This document shows, piece after piece, positions 17,938 through 25,911 of a stretch of DNA of 64,000 bases; the stretch's first letter is position 1; every line of letters begins with the position of its first letter. The translations under genes were made by a program, and so were the position numbers. The notes beneath the pieces were generated by a model. It did not search any database and had not been told where the DNA came from. It saw nothing but the letters and a program-made list of their open reading frames with translations. This DNA is from Halobacteriovorax sp. Lineage in GTDB: Bacteria > Bdellovibrionota > Bacteriovoracia > Bacteriovoracales > Bacteriovoracaceae. The stretch covers positions 374,009 to 438,008 of the forward strand of contig PBIO01000011.1 in the NCBI GenBank assembly GCA_002720865.1, in the 5' to 3' direction.

Positions 17938-18972
17938 TCACCCTATGCGGCGCGACAAGTATTTCTTAACAATTAACTCCCAAGAAAACGGATTTGCATT
18001 TGCAAATTGTCTCTTAGGCGCTTTTAGTAGGGATTCCAGCAGTTCTCTGAACTCCGTCTTATCTTTGGCAAAGCTTATATTCTCACAATTTAATAATTCT
18101 TTTTCTGTGTTTTTAGATTTATTTACTAAGATTGGAGTATTGTGCTCAATACCCGCCAATAGTGAGCCTCTTCTTAGGGTTGCACCATCTAAGAAATAAC
18201 ATAATAAAAGTTTTGTTTTAGATAGAAGCTCTGAGACTTCTTCTTCTAATAAATACCCTATAGGATAAATATTTTGAGGAACAGAGCTTAAGTTCTTTTG
18301 ATAGTCTTCTTTATTCGCTCCAATATGAATCACCTGATAATCCGTCTTTTTAAGCTCACTAATCACAAAAGATAAATCTTTACTAGAATGAAAATTACCA
18401 AAAATACATGCAAATTCACTCTCTCTAAGATTAAGTTTCTTTAAAATTTCTGTTTCTTTTTCACTTTTTTGAATATTACTTCCTACTGGTAACTGTAAGA
18501 CTTCAACTAAACATTTCGGTTGAAGATAAAATTTAAAATGCTCGGTAGTACAAAAAACTTCATCTGAAGCTAGGAGTAAAAGCCTTCCCATTAATTGATG
18601 ATAACAATATAAGAGGAGCGACTTGAAATCCCCGAGGTAAGGATAATTGAACTCATGCACCATGACTTGGATCTTTTTTCTCTTGAACAAAGAGTAGATA
18701 AAGATCAAAAGCGGGAACTGAAGATTCATTCCTCTTTTTCCGTACATATAAGGAACATATTGAATTAATAAAGTGTCTTCACGACTATTTAAGACCCCTA
18801 GAAAGAATCGAATCAACGATAGGCCTTTCCAGCCTTGAGGTGAATCTCCAGAGGAAACTTTAACATCAGCAACTTTTTTCAGCTCTTCATAAAATTTAAA
18901 AGAGTAATCGCTTAGCCCTGTTTTTTGGGGAGGGAAATGGGGGGAAACCATAAGAATCCTAGGTCTAACCAT
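17938..18972 (-). CDS. Glycosyltransferase, GT-B fold
   Basis: The N-terminus MVRPRILMVSPHFPPQKTG is the usual opening of a GT4-like GT-B glycosyltransferase, and the second half has a donor-binding Rossmann-like region (about 200-320). Conservation is weak in the C-terminal EX7E segment, so the sugar donor and acceptor cannot be stated. I choose the ATG at 18972 because GGGA sits 6 bases upstream and it overlaps the methyltransferase stop by 8 bases; upstream in-frame TTG and ATG codons are alternatives. It likely works with the adjacent methyltransferase on a cell-surface polysaccharide. Confidence 0.7.
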   Translation of the reverse strand: MVRPRILMVSPHFPPQKTGLSDYSFKFYEELKKVADVKVSSGDSPQGWKGLSLIRFFLGVLNSREDTLLIQYVPYMYGKRGMNLQFPLLIFIYSLFKRKKIQVMVHEFNYPYLGDFKSLLLYCYHQLMGRLLLLASDEVFCTTEHFKFYLQPKCLVEVLQLPVGSNIQKSEKETEILKKLNLRESEFACIFGNFHSSKDLSFVISELKKTDYQVIHIGANKEDYQKNLSSVPQNIYPIGYLLEEEVSELLSKTKLLLCYFLDGATLRRGSLLAGIEHNTPILVNKSKNTEKELLNCENISFAKDKTEFRELLESLLKAPKRQFANANPFSWELIVKKYLSRRIG

Positions 18973-20125
18973 TATTGTTCCCATAAGCGACAACTAGTCC
19001 TCCCCACCGATTAAGGATCGGAATTTTAGAAGCGACTTTATCAAGTCTAAACTTTTTTAAATGCGTAAATCGCGTCGTCTTAACATTGGCGCCCCTAAAG
19101 TAACTTCTAAATATCTTTTTAAAACCTGAATAAGAAAAAGCATAATGAACAATGGGAAGGTCAGTTAGAGGTTGCCACATATTATGAAAACGAGGAAGGA
19201 CCCCTTCAAACAGAACACTTACTAAACTCACAGCATAAGTCACTGGATTATTACTTAAAAACTCATAGTGCAAACTAGGAGCTGTGATAATAAAGGCTCC
19301 ACCTGGCTTCAAAACAGACTTTGCCCCTCTAATCATTTCCTCTGGATCAACAAGATGCTCGATTACTTCTGTACTAAGAACAGCATCAAATTCATTCTCA
19401 TTAAAGGTTTGATCTTCAACGGAAGCAAGCGAGGTTATATGCGTGTTAGTATCTTTCTTAACTGCGCCAATTACTCCCCAATCTCCAAATATATTTGTGG
19501 CGACGAGTTCGGCATTTGGAAACTGCTGTCTAAGGACCCAAAGCAATCGACCGTCACCACATCCATATTCTAAAATCCTATATTTTCCATCTTCCCTGTA
19601 AGGGATAATTGCTTTTAATAAAGCAGCCACTTCCCGGTGAGAGTCCAGGTGAATATTATCATGGCCGATTTCCTCATTTGGCGGATAGGCAACATGGCAG
19701 GCTTTATAATAATTTAATCCGTTTCTCTCTAGCTCTATAATTTTTTGCGTATTTGCTTCTTTAAAAAGATCTCTCGATCTTTTGTACTCAATTTCAGATA
19801 TCATTTTCCAGGAGGATAATAAGAGTTCATCATTCTCAGGTAAACTTGGAACATCTTTATTTTGCAATTCAAAAAATCGCATAATCGCTTTTTTTCTAAA
19901 TTCAAATAACCTCAGCCCTTTGGCTAAGTTTAAAAAAGTTTCGACCCTCTTCAAACTCGAATCAAGAGGATATTCATCCCCATGCATGAAGTGAAGTTGA
20001 ACAAAAAGATGAAATTCTTTTTTGATAGAATCTTCGTCCCTGCTATCTTGAAGATAAAGCGAGTCATAGGCCTTAAATAATTCCGCGGTATTATTCAAAA
20101 CACTTTTATCTTCACCAGGAATCAT
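18965..20125 (-). CDS. SAM-dependent methyltransferase (class I)
   Basis: The 386-residue protein carries a class I methyltransferase domain in the middle (about 185-300): SAM-binding ILEYGCGDGRLL, the acidic strand ATNIFGD, STEVIEHLVDPEEMI and VLKPGGAFIITAP. The N-terminal 180 residues are helical and not recognisable. The family methylates small molecules or sugars; pairing with the overlapping glycosyltransferase suggests a surface glycan or lipid target. It begins 8 bases after ctpA ends. Confidence 0.78.
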   Translation of the reverse strand: MIPGEDKSVLNNTAELFKAYDSLYLQDSRDEDSIKKEFHLFVQLHFMHGDEYPLDSSLKRVETFLNLAKGLRLFEFRKKAIMRFFELQNKDVPSLPENDELLLSSWKMISEIEYKRSRDLFKEANTQKIIELERNGLNYYKACHVAYPPNEEIGHDNIHLDSHREVAALLKAIIPYREDGKYRILEYGCGDGRLLWVLRQQFPNAELVATNIFGDWGVIGAVKKDTNTHITSLASVEDQTFNENEFDAVLSTEVIEHLVDPEEMIRGAKSVLKPGGAFIITAPSLHYEFLSNNPVTYAVSLVSVLFEGVLPRFHNMWQPLTDLPIVHYAFSYSGFKKIFRSYFRGANVKTTRFTHLKKFRLDKVASKIPILNRWGGLVVAYGNNNG

Positions 20126-20133
20126 CTTACTCT

Positions 20134-21510
20134 CTAGTTAACCATCGTCTTAAAAAGTTTAAAGCCTTTTAAATACTTAACTGCTTGCATAACTTGATAA
20201 TCCTCACTGGGATCGTATTTTTTAAAGATATCATCCTGCTTTTTAGCAGTTTTCTTGTTTTTTAAGTCCTTTAACCTTTGCTTTCGTCGCTTTCTCTCTT
20301 CCTTCTCAGCCTTAAGCCTTCTTTTCTTTTCTTCAGCGGTTTCTATGGTTGCCGTTAAGTGGTTGCGAAGATCTTTTTCCCTTATATATCGTCCTTCAAC
20401 CTTGTTCTCATCAACCCACTTTCCTTCAAAGTCAGTAACTTCAATATCTGGTTTAATTCCTACGGCCTGGATTTTTCTCCCCGTAGGTGTCATGTACTGT
20501 GCAATTGTTAGCTTTACTCCTTGAACATTATCTATTTTGGCAACGGTCTGAACTGAGCCCTTTCCAAAACTTTGAGTTCCCATAATAATTGCTCTTTTAG
20601 AATCTTGAAGTGCACCAGCTACAATCTCACTAGCTGAGGCACTTGCCCCATTAATAAGGACTACAACAGGGATATCCAGTTCTTTATGCCCCGTCTTTTT
20701 CACATATCGAATTTCCTTATGTTTAGGGTCTCTACCCTCTGTCGACACAACGATTCCATCTTTTAGAAAAATACTACTTACATTAACCGCTTCTTCTAGT
20801 AAGCCTCCTGGGTTGGCCCTTAAATCTAAGACTATTCCTGCTAGATTTTTGGTTTTCTTCCTATATTTTTGAATCGCTTTTCTAACTTCTTCCCCCGAAT
20901 TCTTTTGGAATTGAATCAATCTTATTAATGCGTATTTCTTATCAACAAGATGCGATTTAACTGATCTAATCTTTATAATTTCTCTTTTTAACTCAAAGTG
21001 CTTTATTTTTTCTTCACCATCTCTTACAACCCCAAGATGAATTTTCTGTTTTAGATCCCCTCTCATCCTCTCGACAGCTTCCTCCAGAGTAATTCCGACA
21101 GTTGACTCATGATTGATTTCAACAATTCTATCCCCCGCTTTCATGCCAGCTCTATAGGCTGGAGTGTCTTCAATGGGAGTAATGATAACCAGAACACCAT
21201 CTTTTTGAGTTACTTCAATTCCAAGGCCACCAAATTCACCTTTGGTATCTTCTTGCATCTTAGTGAAAACATCTTGGTCTAAAAAAGCGCTATGGGGATC
21301 GAGCGTATTCATCATTCCACGAATAGCACCTTGTATCAGTTTTTCTGTATCGACGTCTCTGTAGTACTGGGACTCAACAAGAAAGAGGACCTTATTAAAA
21401 AGCTCTAACTTTTCAAATCTAGACTTTGCTTTTTTGTCTTTCGCGGCAAAAGTCGGTGTACTAAAAAAAAGTGTGCTTACACCCAATAAGGTGATTAATA
21501 GTTTTTGCAT
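20134..21510 (-). CDS. ctpA: Carboxyl-terminal processing protease (S41)
   Basis: A periplasmic S41 protease of the Prc/CtpA family. It has a signal peptide ending near TFAA, a PDZ domain (about 90-180, with GGLGIEV and AGMKAGDRIVEI) and the protease core. The catalytic Ser and Lys are seen in NGASASASE (S282) and FGKGSVQ (K307), 25 residues apart as in Prc. The C-terminal 70 residues are strongly basic and contain coiled-coil-like repeats. CtpA-type enzymes process or degrade periplasmic proteins, including murein hydrolases. Its place directly behind ftsEX-envC suggests control of the same hydrolases. Confidence 0.93.
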   Translation of the reverse strand: MQKLLITLLGVSTLFFSTPTFAAKDKKAKSRFEKLELFNKVLFLVESQYYRDVDTEKLIQGAIRGMMNTLDPHSAFLDQDVFTKMQEDTKGEFGGLGIEVTQKDGVLVIITPIEDTPAYRAGMKAGDRIVEINHESTVGITLEEAVERMRGDLKQKIHLGVVRDGEEKIKHFELKREIIKIRSVKSHLVDKKYALIRLIQFQKNSGEEVRKAIQKYRKKTKNLAGIVLDLRANPGGLLEEAVNVSSIFLKDGIVVSTEGRDPKHKEIRYVKKTGHKELDIPVVVLINGASASASEIVAGALQDSKRAIIMGTQSFGKGSVQTVAKIDNVQGVKLTIAQYMTPTGRKIQAVGIKPDIEVTDFEGKWVDENKVEGRYIREKDLRNHLTATIETAEEKKRRLKAEKEERKRRKQRLKDLKNKKTAKKQDDIFKKYDPSEDYQVMQAVKYLKGFKLFKTMVN

Positions 21511-21528
21511 AGGGTCCTCCGCCCAACT

Positions 21529-22560
21529 TTACATTCGACGTCGATTATTATTCTTTGTCGTATTCTTGTCTAGTAATAGGATTGTATTTTGTGCTTTGTT
21601 CTTTTTTCTAACTTCGAAGTATAACTTACCTTCATTTTTCGCCACATCAAAGGTCTTACCTAAAGACTCTCCTGCATTAACCGATTGTCCTTTTTTGACG
21701 CTAGGAAGAAACTGACCGAGATAGATGCTTTTTACTTCATTGCCGTGATCAACCATGACAACATTTCCATAAGTCGATAATGACCCGGTGTGAATAATTT
21801 TTCCTGCTCTTGAAGTTCTCACAGCTTGTCTAGAATTGAATTTATACGTTACGCCTTTTTTGGCATATTCCATATCAATAAAATCAGTGAGAGGTGTGCT
21901 AAAGCGTTCTGAAATTAATTTTGTCTTTTTTCTCTTCGCTAATGATTTAGCTTTATTAAATTTTAATTTTTTTCGTAATTTTTCTTTTTCTTCTTTTAAC
22001 TTAACATAACGAAGAGACTTTTCGCGCTTACTCTCTTCCATTTCATTCATAAGGCTAAGCAAGTCGGATTCAACTCTACGGAGGTCTTCGTACTTTGCTT
22101 TGGAAATTTCCATGCTCTTGATAAGTTTAGCTCTTTTCTTATGAATCCTATTTAGCTCAGCTAACTCTTTTTTCAATAAGTTGAGTACTAATTTCCTGCT
22201 CAAAACTTGCGCGGGTGTACTAACCTTGCCGAAGCCCTGAACTAAAACTTGCTTTAATCTTTTTCTTGTTTCTACTTTTTTTTCTTCATTGAGTTTTTGA
22301 TCACTCTTTATCTCATTATCAAGCTTTACGATAAGCTCTTCTAGCTTCTTTCTCTGATCCAGAGTTTTTAAGTATCTTTTATTGCCTTTTCCTAAATTTG
22401 ATTCCAAAGAATAAATTTGTTTTGAAATGGAGGCTAATTCATTTTTATGTTGTCTCAAGTTTTTATGGGGATTTGTTTTTTTTACAGCAGCCTCAGATAG
22501 ACCAGCAAAACAAAAGCTAAAAAAGGCGATCGCAAGAAGGTACTTCAAGTAGTTCTCCAT
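21529..22560 (-). CDS. envC: EnvC-like murein hydrolase activator (coiled coil plus degenerate LytM)
   Basis: A 343-residue exported protein: signal peptide ending near SEAA, a long coiled coil (about 30-215) and a C-terminal LytM-fold domain. The LytM zinc ligands are missing: the usual HLHxxL is LYFEVRK and the GH pair is replaced by YLGQFLP. This loss is typical of EnvC, which activates amidases at the septum rather than cutting murein. Its start overlaps the end of ftsX by 16 bases, and FtsEX is the known partner that gates EnvC, so the assignment rests on both sequence and context. Confidence 0.85.
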   Translation of the reverse strand: MENYLKYLLAIAFFSFCFAGLSEAAVKKTNPHKNLRQHKNELASISKQIYSLESNLGKGNKRYLKTLDQRKKLEELIVKLDNEIKSDQKLNEEKKVETRKRLKQVLVQGFGKVSTPAQVLSRKLVLNLLKKELAELNRIHKKRAKLIKSMEISKAKYEDLRRVESDLLSLMNEMEESKREKSLRYVKLKEEKEKLRKKLKFNKAKSLAKRKKTKLISERFSTPLTDFIDMEYAKKGVTYKFNSRQAVRTSRAGKIIHTGSLSTYGNVVMVDHGNEVKSIYLGQFLPSVKKGQSVNAGESLGKTFDVAKNEGKLYFEVRKKNKAQNTILLLDKNTTKNNNRRRM

Positions 22561-23339
22561 CCCCTAGTCGTTGTGATTATATAGGCGATAAAAGTTAACC
22601 CAAAGAAGATTCCAATTCCAGCTAAGTTCGCATTCCCAAGTAGAATTGAAGGCATTAGCATTAGGACTGAGGCCCCTAAAAATCCTATTCCTGCTGTTAC
22701 TTGGATGACATTTTTTCTACGACTGAATCTCTCCACAAGATAAGCCTCACGACCAAGATCTGTTCCAAGACCAAACCCTAAAAACAAATATAGAATCGAG
22801 GCAATTGCTATCACAATAGTTCCAATCTTAAGCTTCAACGAATCTTTAAATGAAGTAAGCCATTTCTTATTCTTTTTCTCTTCACCTATGGTTGGACCCA
22901 TGGTGAGTTTATCTTCCCCAGTAAGCCGGGTTAAGTATTGTTTAATCAACCTTTGAGAACGAACTTCTAAATTTGGAGCAAAAGAGATTTTAAGACCTGA
23001 AACATCTGGGATGCCGACTTCACTGGCCAGATCTTCCCCCACATCCCCTAAAATCGTTTGAAGTTGCTTCTGGATTTTATCTCCTGGTAGGTTTCTAACC
23101 CCCATAACCCCAGGCAAACCCATTAGCTTTCTTCTAATACTTTGAGAGCTTACTTTATTATCAATAAGCGCAAAGAAGTGAGGTGTTTCATTCATCTTCG
23201 GAAGGCTTCCCATTAGGCTGTTTTGAATTTTCTCCGATTGACCCAATAGTAAGCTAAGGGAAAATCCAGTAACGATAAAAAGTACCGCCTTTATAGGGTT
23301 CTTAATCAAAACATTTATAAACAGATTTAAATAAAGCAT
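22545..23339 (-). CDS. ftsX: Cell division protein FtsX
   Basis: A 264-residue inner-membrane protein with FtsX topology: one N-terminal membrane segment (about 14-32), a large periplasmic domain (about 33-165) and three C-terminal membrane segments (about 172-194, 212-233, 239-258). FtsX passes ATPase-driven movement of FtsE to periplasmic EnvC. It overlaps ftsE by 13 bases and envC by 16 bases, so the three are translationally coupled. Sequence conservation in this family is low; the call depends on topology and gene order. Confidence 0.85.
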   Translation of the reverse strand: MLYLNLFINVLIKNPIKAVLFIVTGFSLSLLLGQSEKIQNSLMGSLPKMNETPHFFALIDNKVSSQSIRRKLMGLPGVMGVRNLPGDKIQKQLQTILGDVGEDLASEVGIPDVSGLKISFAPNLEVRSQRLIKQYLTRLTGEDKLTMGPTIGEEKKNKKWLTSFKDSLKLKIGTIVIAIASILYLFLGFGLGTDLGREAYLVERFSRRKNVIQVTAGIGFLGASVLMLMPSILLGNANLAGIGIFFGLTFIAYIITTTRGWRTT

Positions 23340-24025
23340 GCATGTCCTGAGTATACGAGTTTACCTCGGTCTAAATGAACAATCCTTCCGCTAAACCTTT
23401 TCACAAGTTCTCGGTTATGGGTTGCCCAAATTACAGTTAAACCTCTTTTGGTATTATAAAAATTGAGTACATCAAAAAGCTTTTGTGCATTTGTTGAGTC
23501 AAGAGAACTTGTGGGTTCATCAAGAACTAGAATATCAGGTCTTGAAAGAAGAGCTCTAACAATCGAAACCTTTTGCTTTAAGCCCCCGTTTGCATTCTCA
23601 ACTTTCATTTTCAGTCTGTCTGTTATTCCAAATACTCTTGCTAGTTCATTTAATTCTTTTTGAAATTCTTTTTTGGTACCATGAATCGAGCGATCATAGC
23701 TTACCCACATATTTGCTTCACAAGTTTTCTTCTCTAATAATCTTAAGTCTTGAAAAACCGGAGCAATAAACTTACTTCTCGGTGGAAGAATAACTTCTCC
23801 ACTAGTTGGCTCAAGTTCACCTGTTAAAATTTTTAGTAAAGAGGTTTTTCCCGCTCCACTGGAGCCTGTGATAAAAAGTACTTCCCCATTATTAACGGAC
23901 AGCTGTACATTTCTTAAACCTTGAATTGTTCCAAAGTCGACACTTACATCTTGCAAATAAAAACTCTGATCTCTAATAGAGTGTTGAATCTTTTGAGAAG
24001 ATAGATTTGGCTTCTGGGATAGCAT
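23327..24025 (-). CDS. ftsE: Cell division ATP-binding protein FtsE
   Basis: A 232-residue ABC ATPase with Walker A GSSGAGKTS, Q-loop VFQDLRLL, Walker B ILVLDEPTSSLD and H-loop WATHN. The ABC signature is unusual: where FtsE normally has LSGGE/Q the sequence reads ANGGLKQK, so the signature Ser is Asn. The N-terminal 20 residues before the domain are longer than in Escherichia coli FtsE. A ribosome site AAGGAAG lies 6 bases before the ATG. It is the first gene of the long operon and is preceded by a recognisable promoter. Confidence 0.88.
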   Translation of the reverse strand: MLSQKPNLSSQKIQHSIRDQSFYLQDVSVDFGTIQGLRNVQLSVNNGEVLFITGSSGAGKTSLLKILTGELEPTSGEVILPPRSKFIAPVFQDLRLLEKKTCEANMWVSYDRSIHGTKKEFQKELNELARVFGITDRLKMKVENANGGLKQKVSIVRALLSRPDILVLDEPTSSLDSTNAQKLFDVLNFYNTKRGLTVIWATHNRELVKRFSGRIVHLDRGKLVYSGHACFI

Positions 24026-24068
24026 TTGACTCTTCCTTTAAGTCTCCACAAATCGTCCTGATTTGGGC

Positions 24069-24087
24069 GTGTTACTGCCTGTAACAC
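24069..24087. promoter_or_regulatory. Operator candidate in the ftsE leader
   Basis: GTGTTAC-TGCCT-GTAACAC is a perfect 7-bp inverted repeat with a 5-base centre. It sits immediately downstream of the predicted transcription start of the ftsE promoter and 44 bases before the ftsE ATG. Its size and symmetry fit a dimeric repressor binding site; an RNA hairpin is the alternative reading. Confidence 0.5.
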
Positions 24088-24096
24088 CTCCCCAAT

Positions 24097-24125
24097 ATTG
24101 TACCAAAGTGTCTGATTTTATTCAA
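24097..24125 (-). promoter_or_regulatory. Sigma-70-type promoter of the ftsE operon
   Basis: On the minus strand, -35 TTGAAT (24125-24120), a 17-base spacer and -10 TACAAT (24102-24097). The predicted start is near 24090, giving a leader of about 65 bases to the ftsE ATG. It lies just beyond the hairpin that ends the upstream protease gene. Confidence 0.6.
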
Positions 24126-24135
24126 AGGAAGGGAA

Positions 24136-24172
24136 CCTGAGAAAAATGTTCCGGTCGGATATTTTTCTCAGG
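24136..24172 (-). terminator. Long hairpin after the subtilisin gene
   Basis: CCTGAGAAAAAT (24136-24147) and ATTTTTCTCAGG (24161-24172) form a perfect 12-bp stem, with a further small TCC/GGA stem inside the 13-base loop. It begins 13 bases after the protease stop codon on the minus strand. There is no clean U-run behind it, only a pyrimidine-rich stretch, so termination efficiency is uncertain. Confidence 0.5.
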
Positions 24173-24184
24173 AATTACAGGGGC

Positions 24185-25783
24185 TTACTCTACTTCAAAA
24201 TCTAACATGAACTCACCGCCAGGAGTTCCATCACGATCTCCGTCTAGCTCGTTACCAAATGGTCCTTTGAAGGCCCTAGAAATCATTCTTATTCGATAAT
24301 TTCCCGGCTCAGCATTTACTTGATATCTCAGAATATTGGTTCCAAGTTCATACTTATTAATGGCCTTTAATCCACCTTCAATAAGTTCGCCCTTATCAGA
24401 CTCTAAAATAATGCCACCTCTAGTAAAACTTTTGGCATCTAAGATACCTTGTAAGTGAATATTTAAAGTTTTATTTCCATCGGCATACCAAGCTTGTCTT
24501 ACTGTTGGAGCTTTTACGTCTTCAGCAATTGAATTGAATGAATTAATTCGCCCGTTACCTAGCTTATGCTTAAAGCTAGAATTTAGGGTATCAATATCAT
24601 CAGCCCCTCTCATTAGTCTCGCCAGGACTTGTTCACGAGTGTACTCAGGATTCACAGACCAAATAAGAGCTGCTACTCCGGCAGCATTTGGTGCCGCCAT
24701 TGATGTTCCACTCATATCAACATACTTTCCTGACTTACTAGTTGAATAGATTGGATTCCCTGGAGCCGCAATATCTACTCCATAACCATAATTAGAAAAC
24801 TTACTTCTTAGATCGTGTTTACTTGAGTCTGCCCCTGACTGAGTTGAAGCGACTAGGATAAGTTGAGTATTTTTAGTTCTTGCTGATTGTTCTGCGTTTC
24901 CATTTCCTGCACTATTAAAGATAATAAGACCTTTGTTATAAGCATAGGCTACAGCCTCTTGGTAAATCTTCTTTTTAGACATCCCATCAACATTATATGA
25001 AGTCGTGATTATCTTAGCGCCATTATCAGCGGCATACTTATAAGTTTCCATGATCATTTCACCGGTCCAAGACTTAGATCCATAAAACTTAAGTGGCATA
25101 ACCTTGATCTTCGGTCCATGCCCTACTACGCCTTTTCCATTATCAAAATCTGCAGCAACGATTCCAGCGCAATGAGTACCGTGTGATCCATTCCATCCTT
25201 TTACGCCTGGGTTATTATTTCCTTCATTAAAGTTCCATCCAGAAACATCATCGACATAGCCATTTCCATCGTCATCGATATTATTACCAGGGATTTCACC
25301 TTTATTAATATGGTAAATACCAGCTAGGTCTTCATGATCCATTTTGTAGCCATCATCTGTTACAGCAACGATAACTTCCGCCTCACCCATGGAGTAATCC
25401 CAAGCTTTCTCACTTTGAATAATTTTATGATGATGTTGTTTTGCATACTCCGGATCATTTGGTGCAAACTCCATTGGATTACCAATAAAAACAGGGTTGG
25501 CTTCAGCCCATAATACATCAGAGCGATTATTAAGTTCTTCAATATACTCGCTGGCTTCTAGGACTTGAGGAAGTTTTAAAAGATATAAACCACCTCTGTG
25601 CTCAGCTGTGAAATCGAGTTCTTTAAAAGAATTGTATGCAGAAAGATTCAATTTATCGAAACTCTCTCCCTTTTTAAGGGCTACAATAATTTCCGTTGGA
25701 TGGTCGACGACCCGACCTTCTGTTGATGCAAAACTTGTTGTGATAAGACCAAGGAACAATAGGCCGAACAGACTAAACTTCAT
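24185..25783 (-). CDS. Secreted subtilisin-like serine protease (S8)
   Basis: A 532-residue protease with a signal peptide (cleavage near SFAS), an inhibitor I9-like propeptide (about 25-105) and an S8 domain. The catalytic triad is complete: D143 in VAVTDDGY, H201 in GSHGTHCAG and S361 in SGTSMAAPN. A calcium-binding-like DDDGNGYVDD loop follows the Asp. After about residue 405 comes a C-terminal beta domain of about 125 residues. The family degrades proteins outside the cell. Ribosome site AGGAG, 6 bases before the ATG. Confidence 0.92.
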   Translation of the reverse strand: MKFSLFGLLFLGLITTSFASTEGRVVDHPTEIIVALKKGESFDKLNLSAYNSFKELDFTAEHRGGLYLLKLPQVLEASEYIEELNNRSDVLWAEANPVFIGNPMEFAPNDPEYAKQHHHKIIQSEKAWDYSMGEAEVIVAVTDDGYKMDHEDLAGIYHINKGEIPGNNIDDDGNGYVDDVSGWNFNEGNNNPGVKGWNGSHGTHCAGIVAADFDNGKGVVGHGPKIKVMPLKFYGSKSWTGEMIMETYKYAADNGAKIITTSYNVDGMSKKKIYQEAVAYAYNKGLIIFNSAGNGNAEQSARTKNTQLILVASTQSGADSSKHDLRSKFSNYGYGVDIAAPGNPIYSTSKSGKYVDMSGTSMAAPNAAGVAALIWSVNPEYTREQVLARLMRGADDIDTLNSSFKHKLGNGRINSFNSIAEDVKAPTVRQAWYADGNKTLNIHLQGILDAKSFTRGGIILESDKGELIEGGLKAINKYELGTNILRYQVNAEPGNYRIRMISRAFKGPFGNELDGDRDGTPGGEFMLDFEVE

Positions 25784-25809
25784 ACTTACTCCTGTATTAC
25801 TTTAGGTAA

Positions 25810-25846
25810 AACCATCATGGTTAAATTAATCTGCTACTAGATTAAT
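25810..25846. promoter_or_regulatory. Two adjacent inverted repeats upstream of the subtilisin gene
   Basis: AACCAT-C-ATGGTT (25810-25822) is a perfect 13-bp palindrome, and ATTAATCT-GCTACT-AGATTAAT (25825-25846) is a perfect 8-bp inverted repeat beside it. They lie 27-63 bases upstream of the protease ATG, where promoter or 5' leader elements are expected. I could not assign a convincing -35/-10 pair. Confidence 0.35.
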
Positions 25847-25911
25847 ATTAGGAGTAAGCTTTGGCCGGTTATGTCAGTTTATATTAGCCCGTCCGTGTGA
25901 ATCTATCGGAT

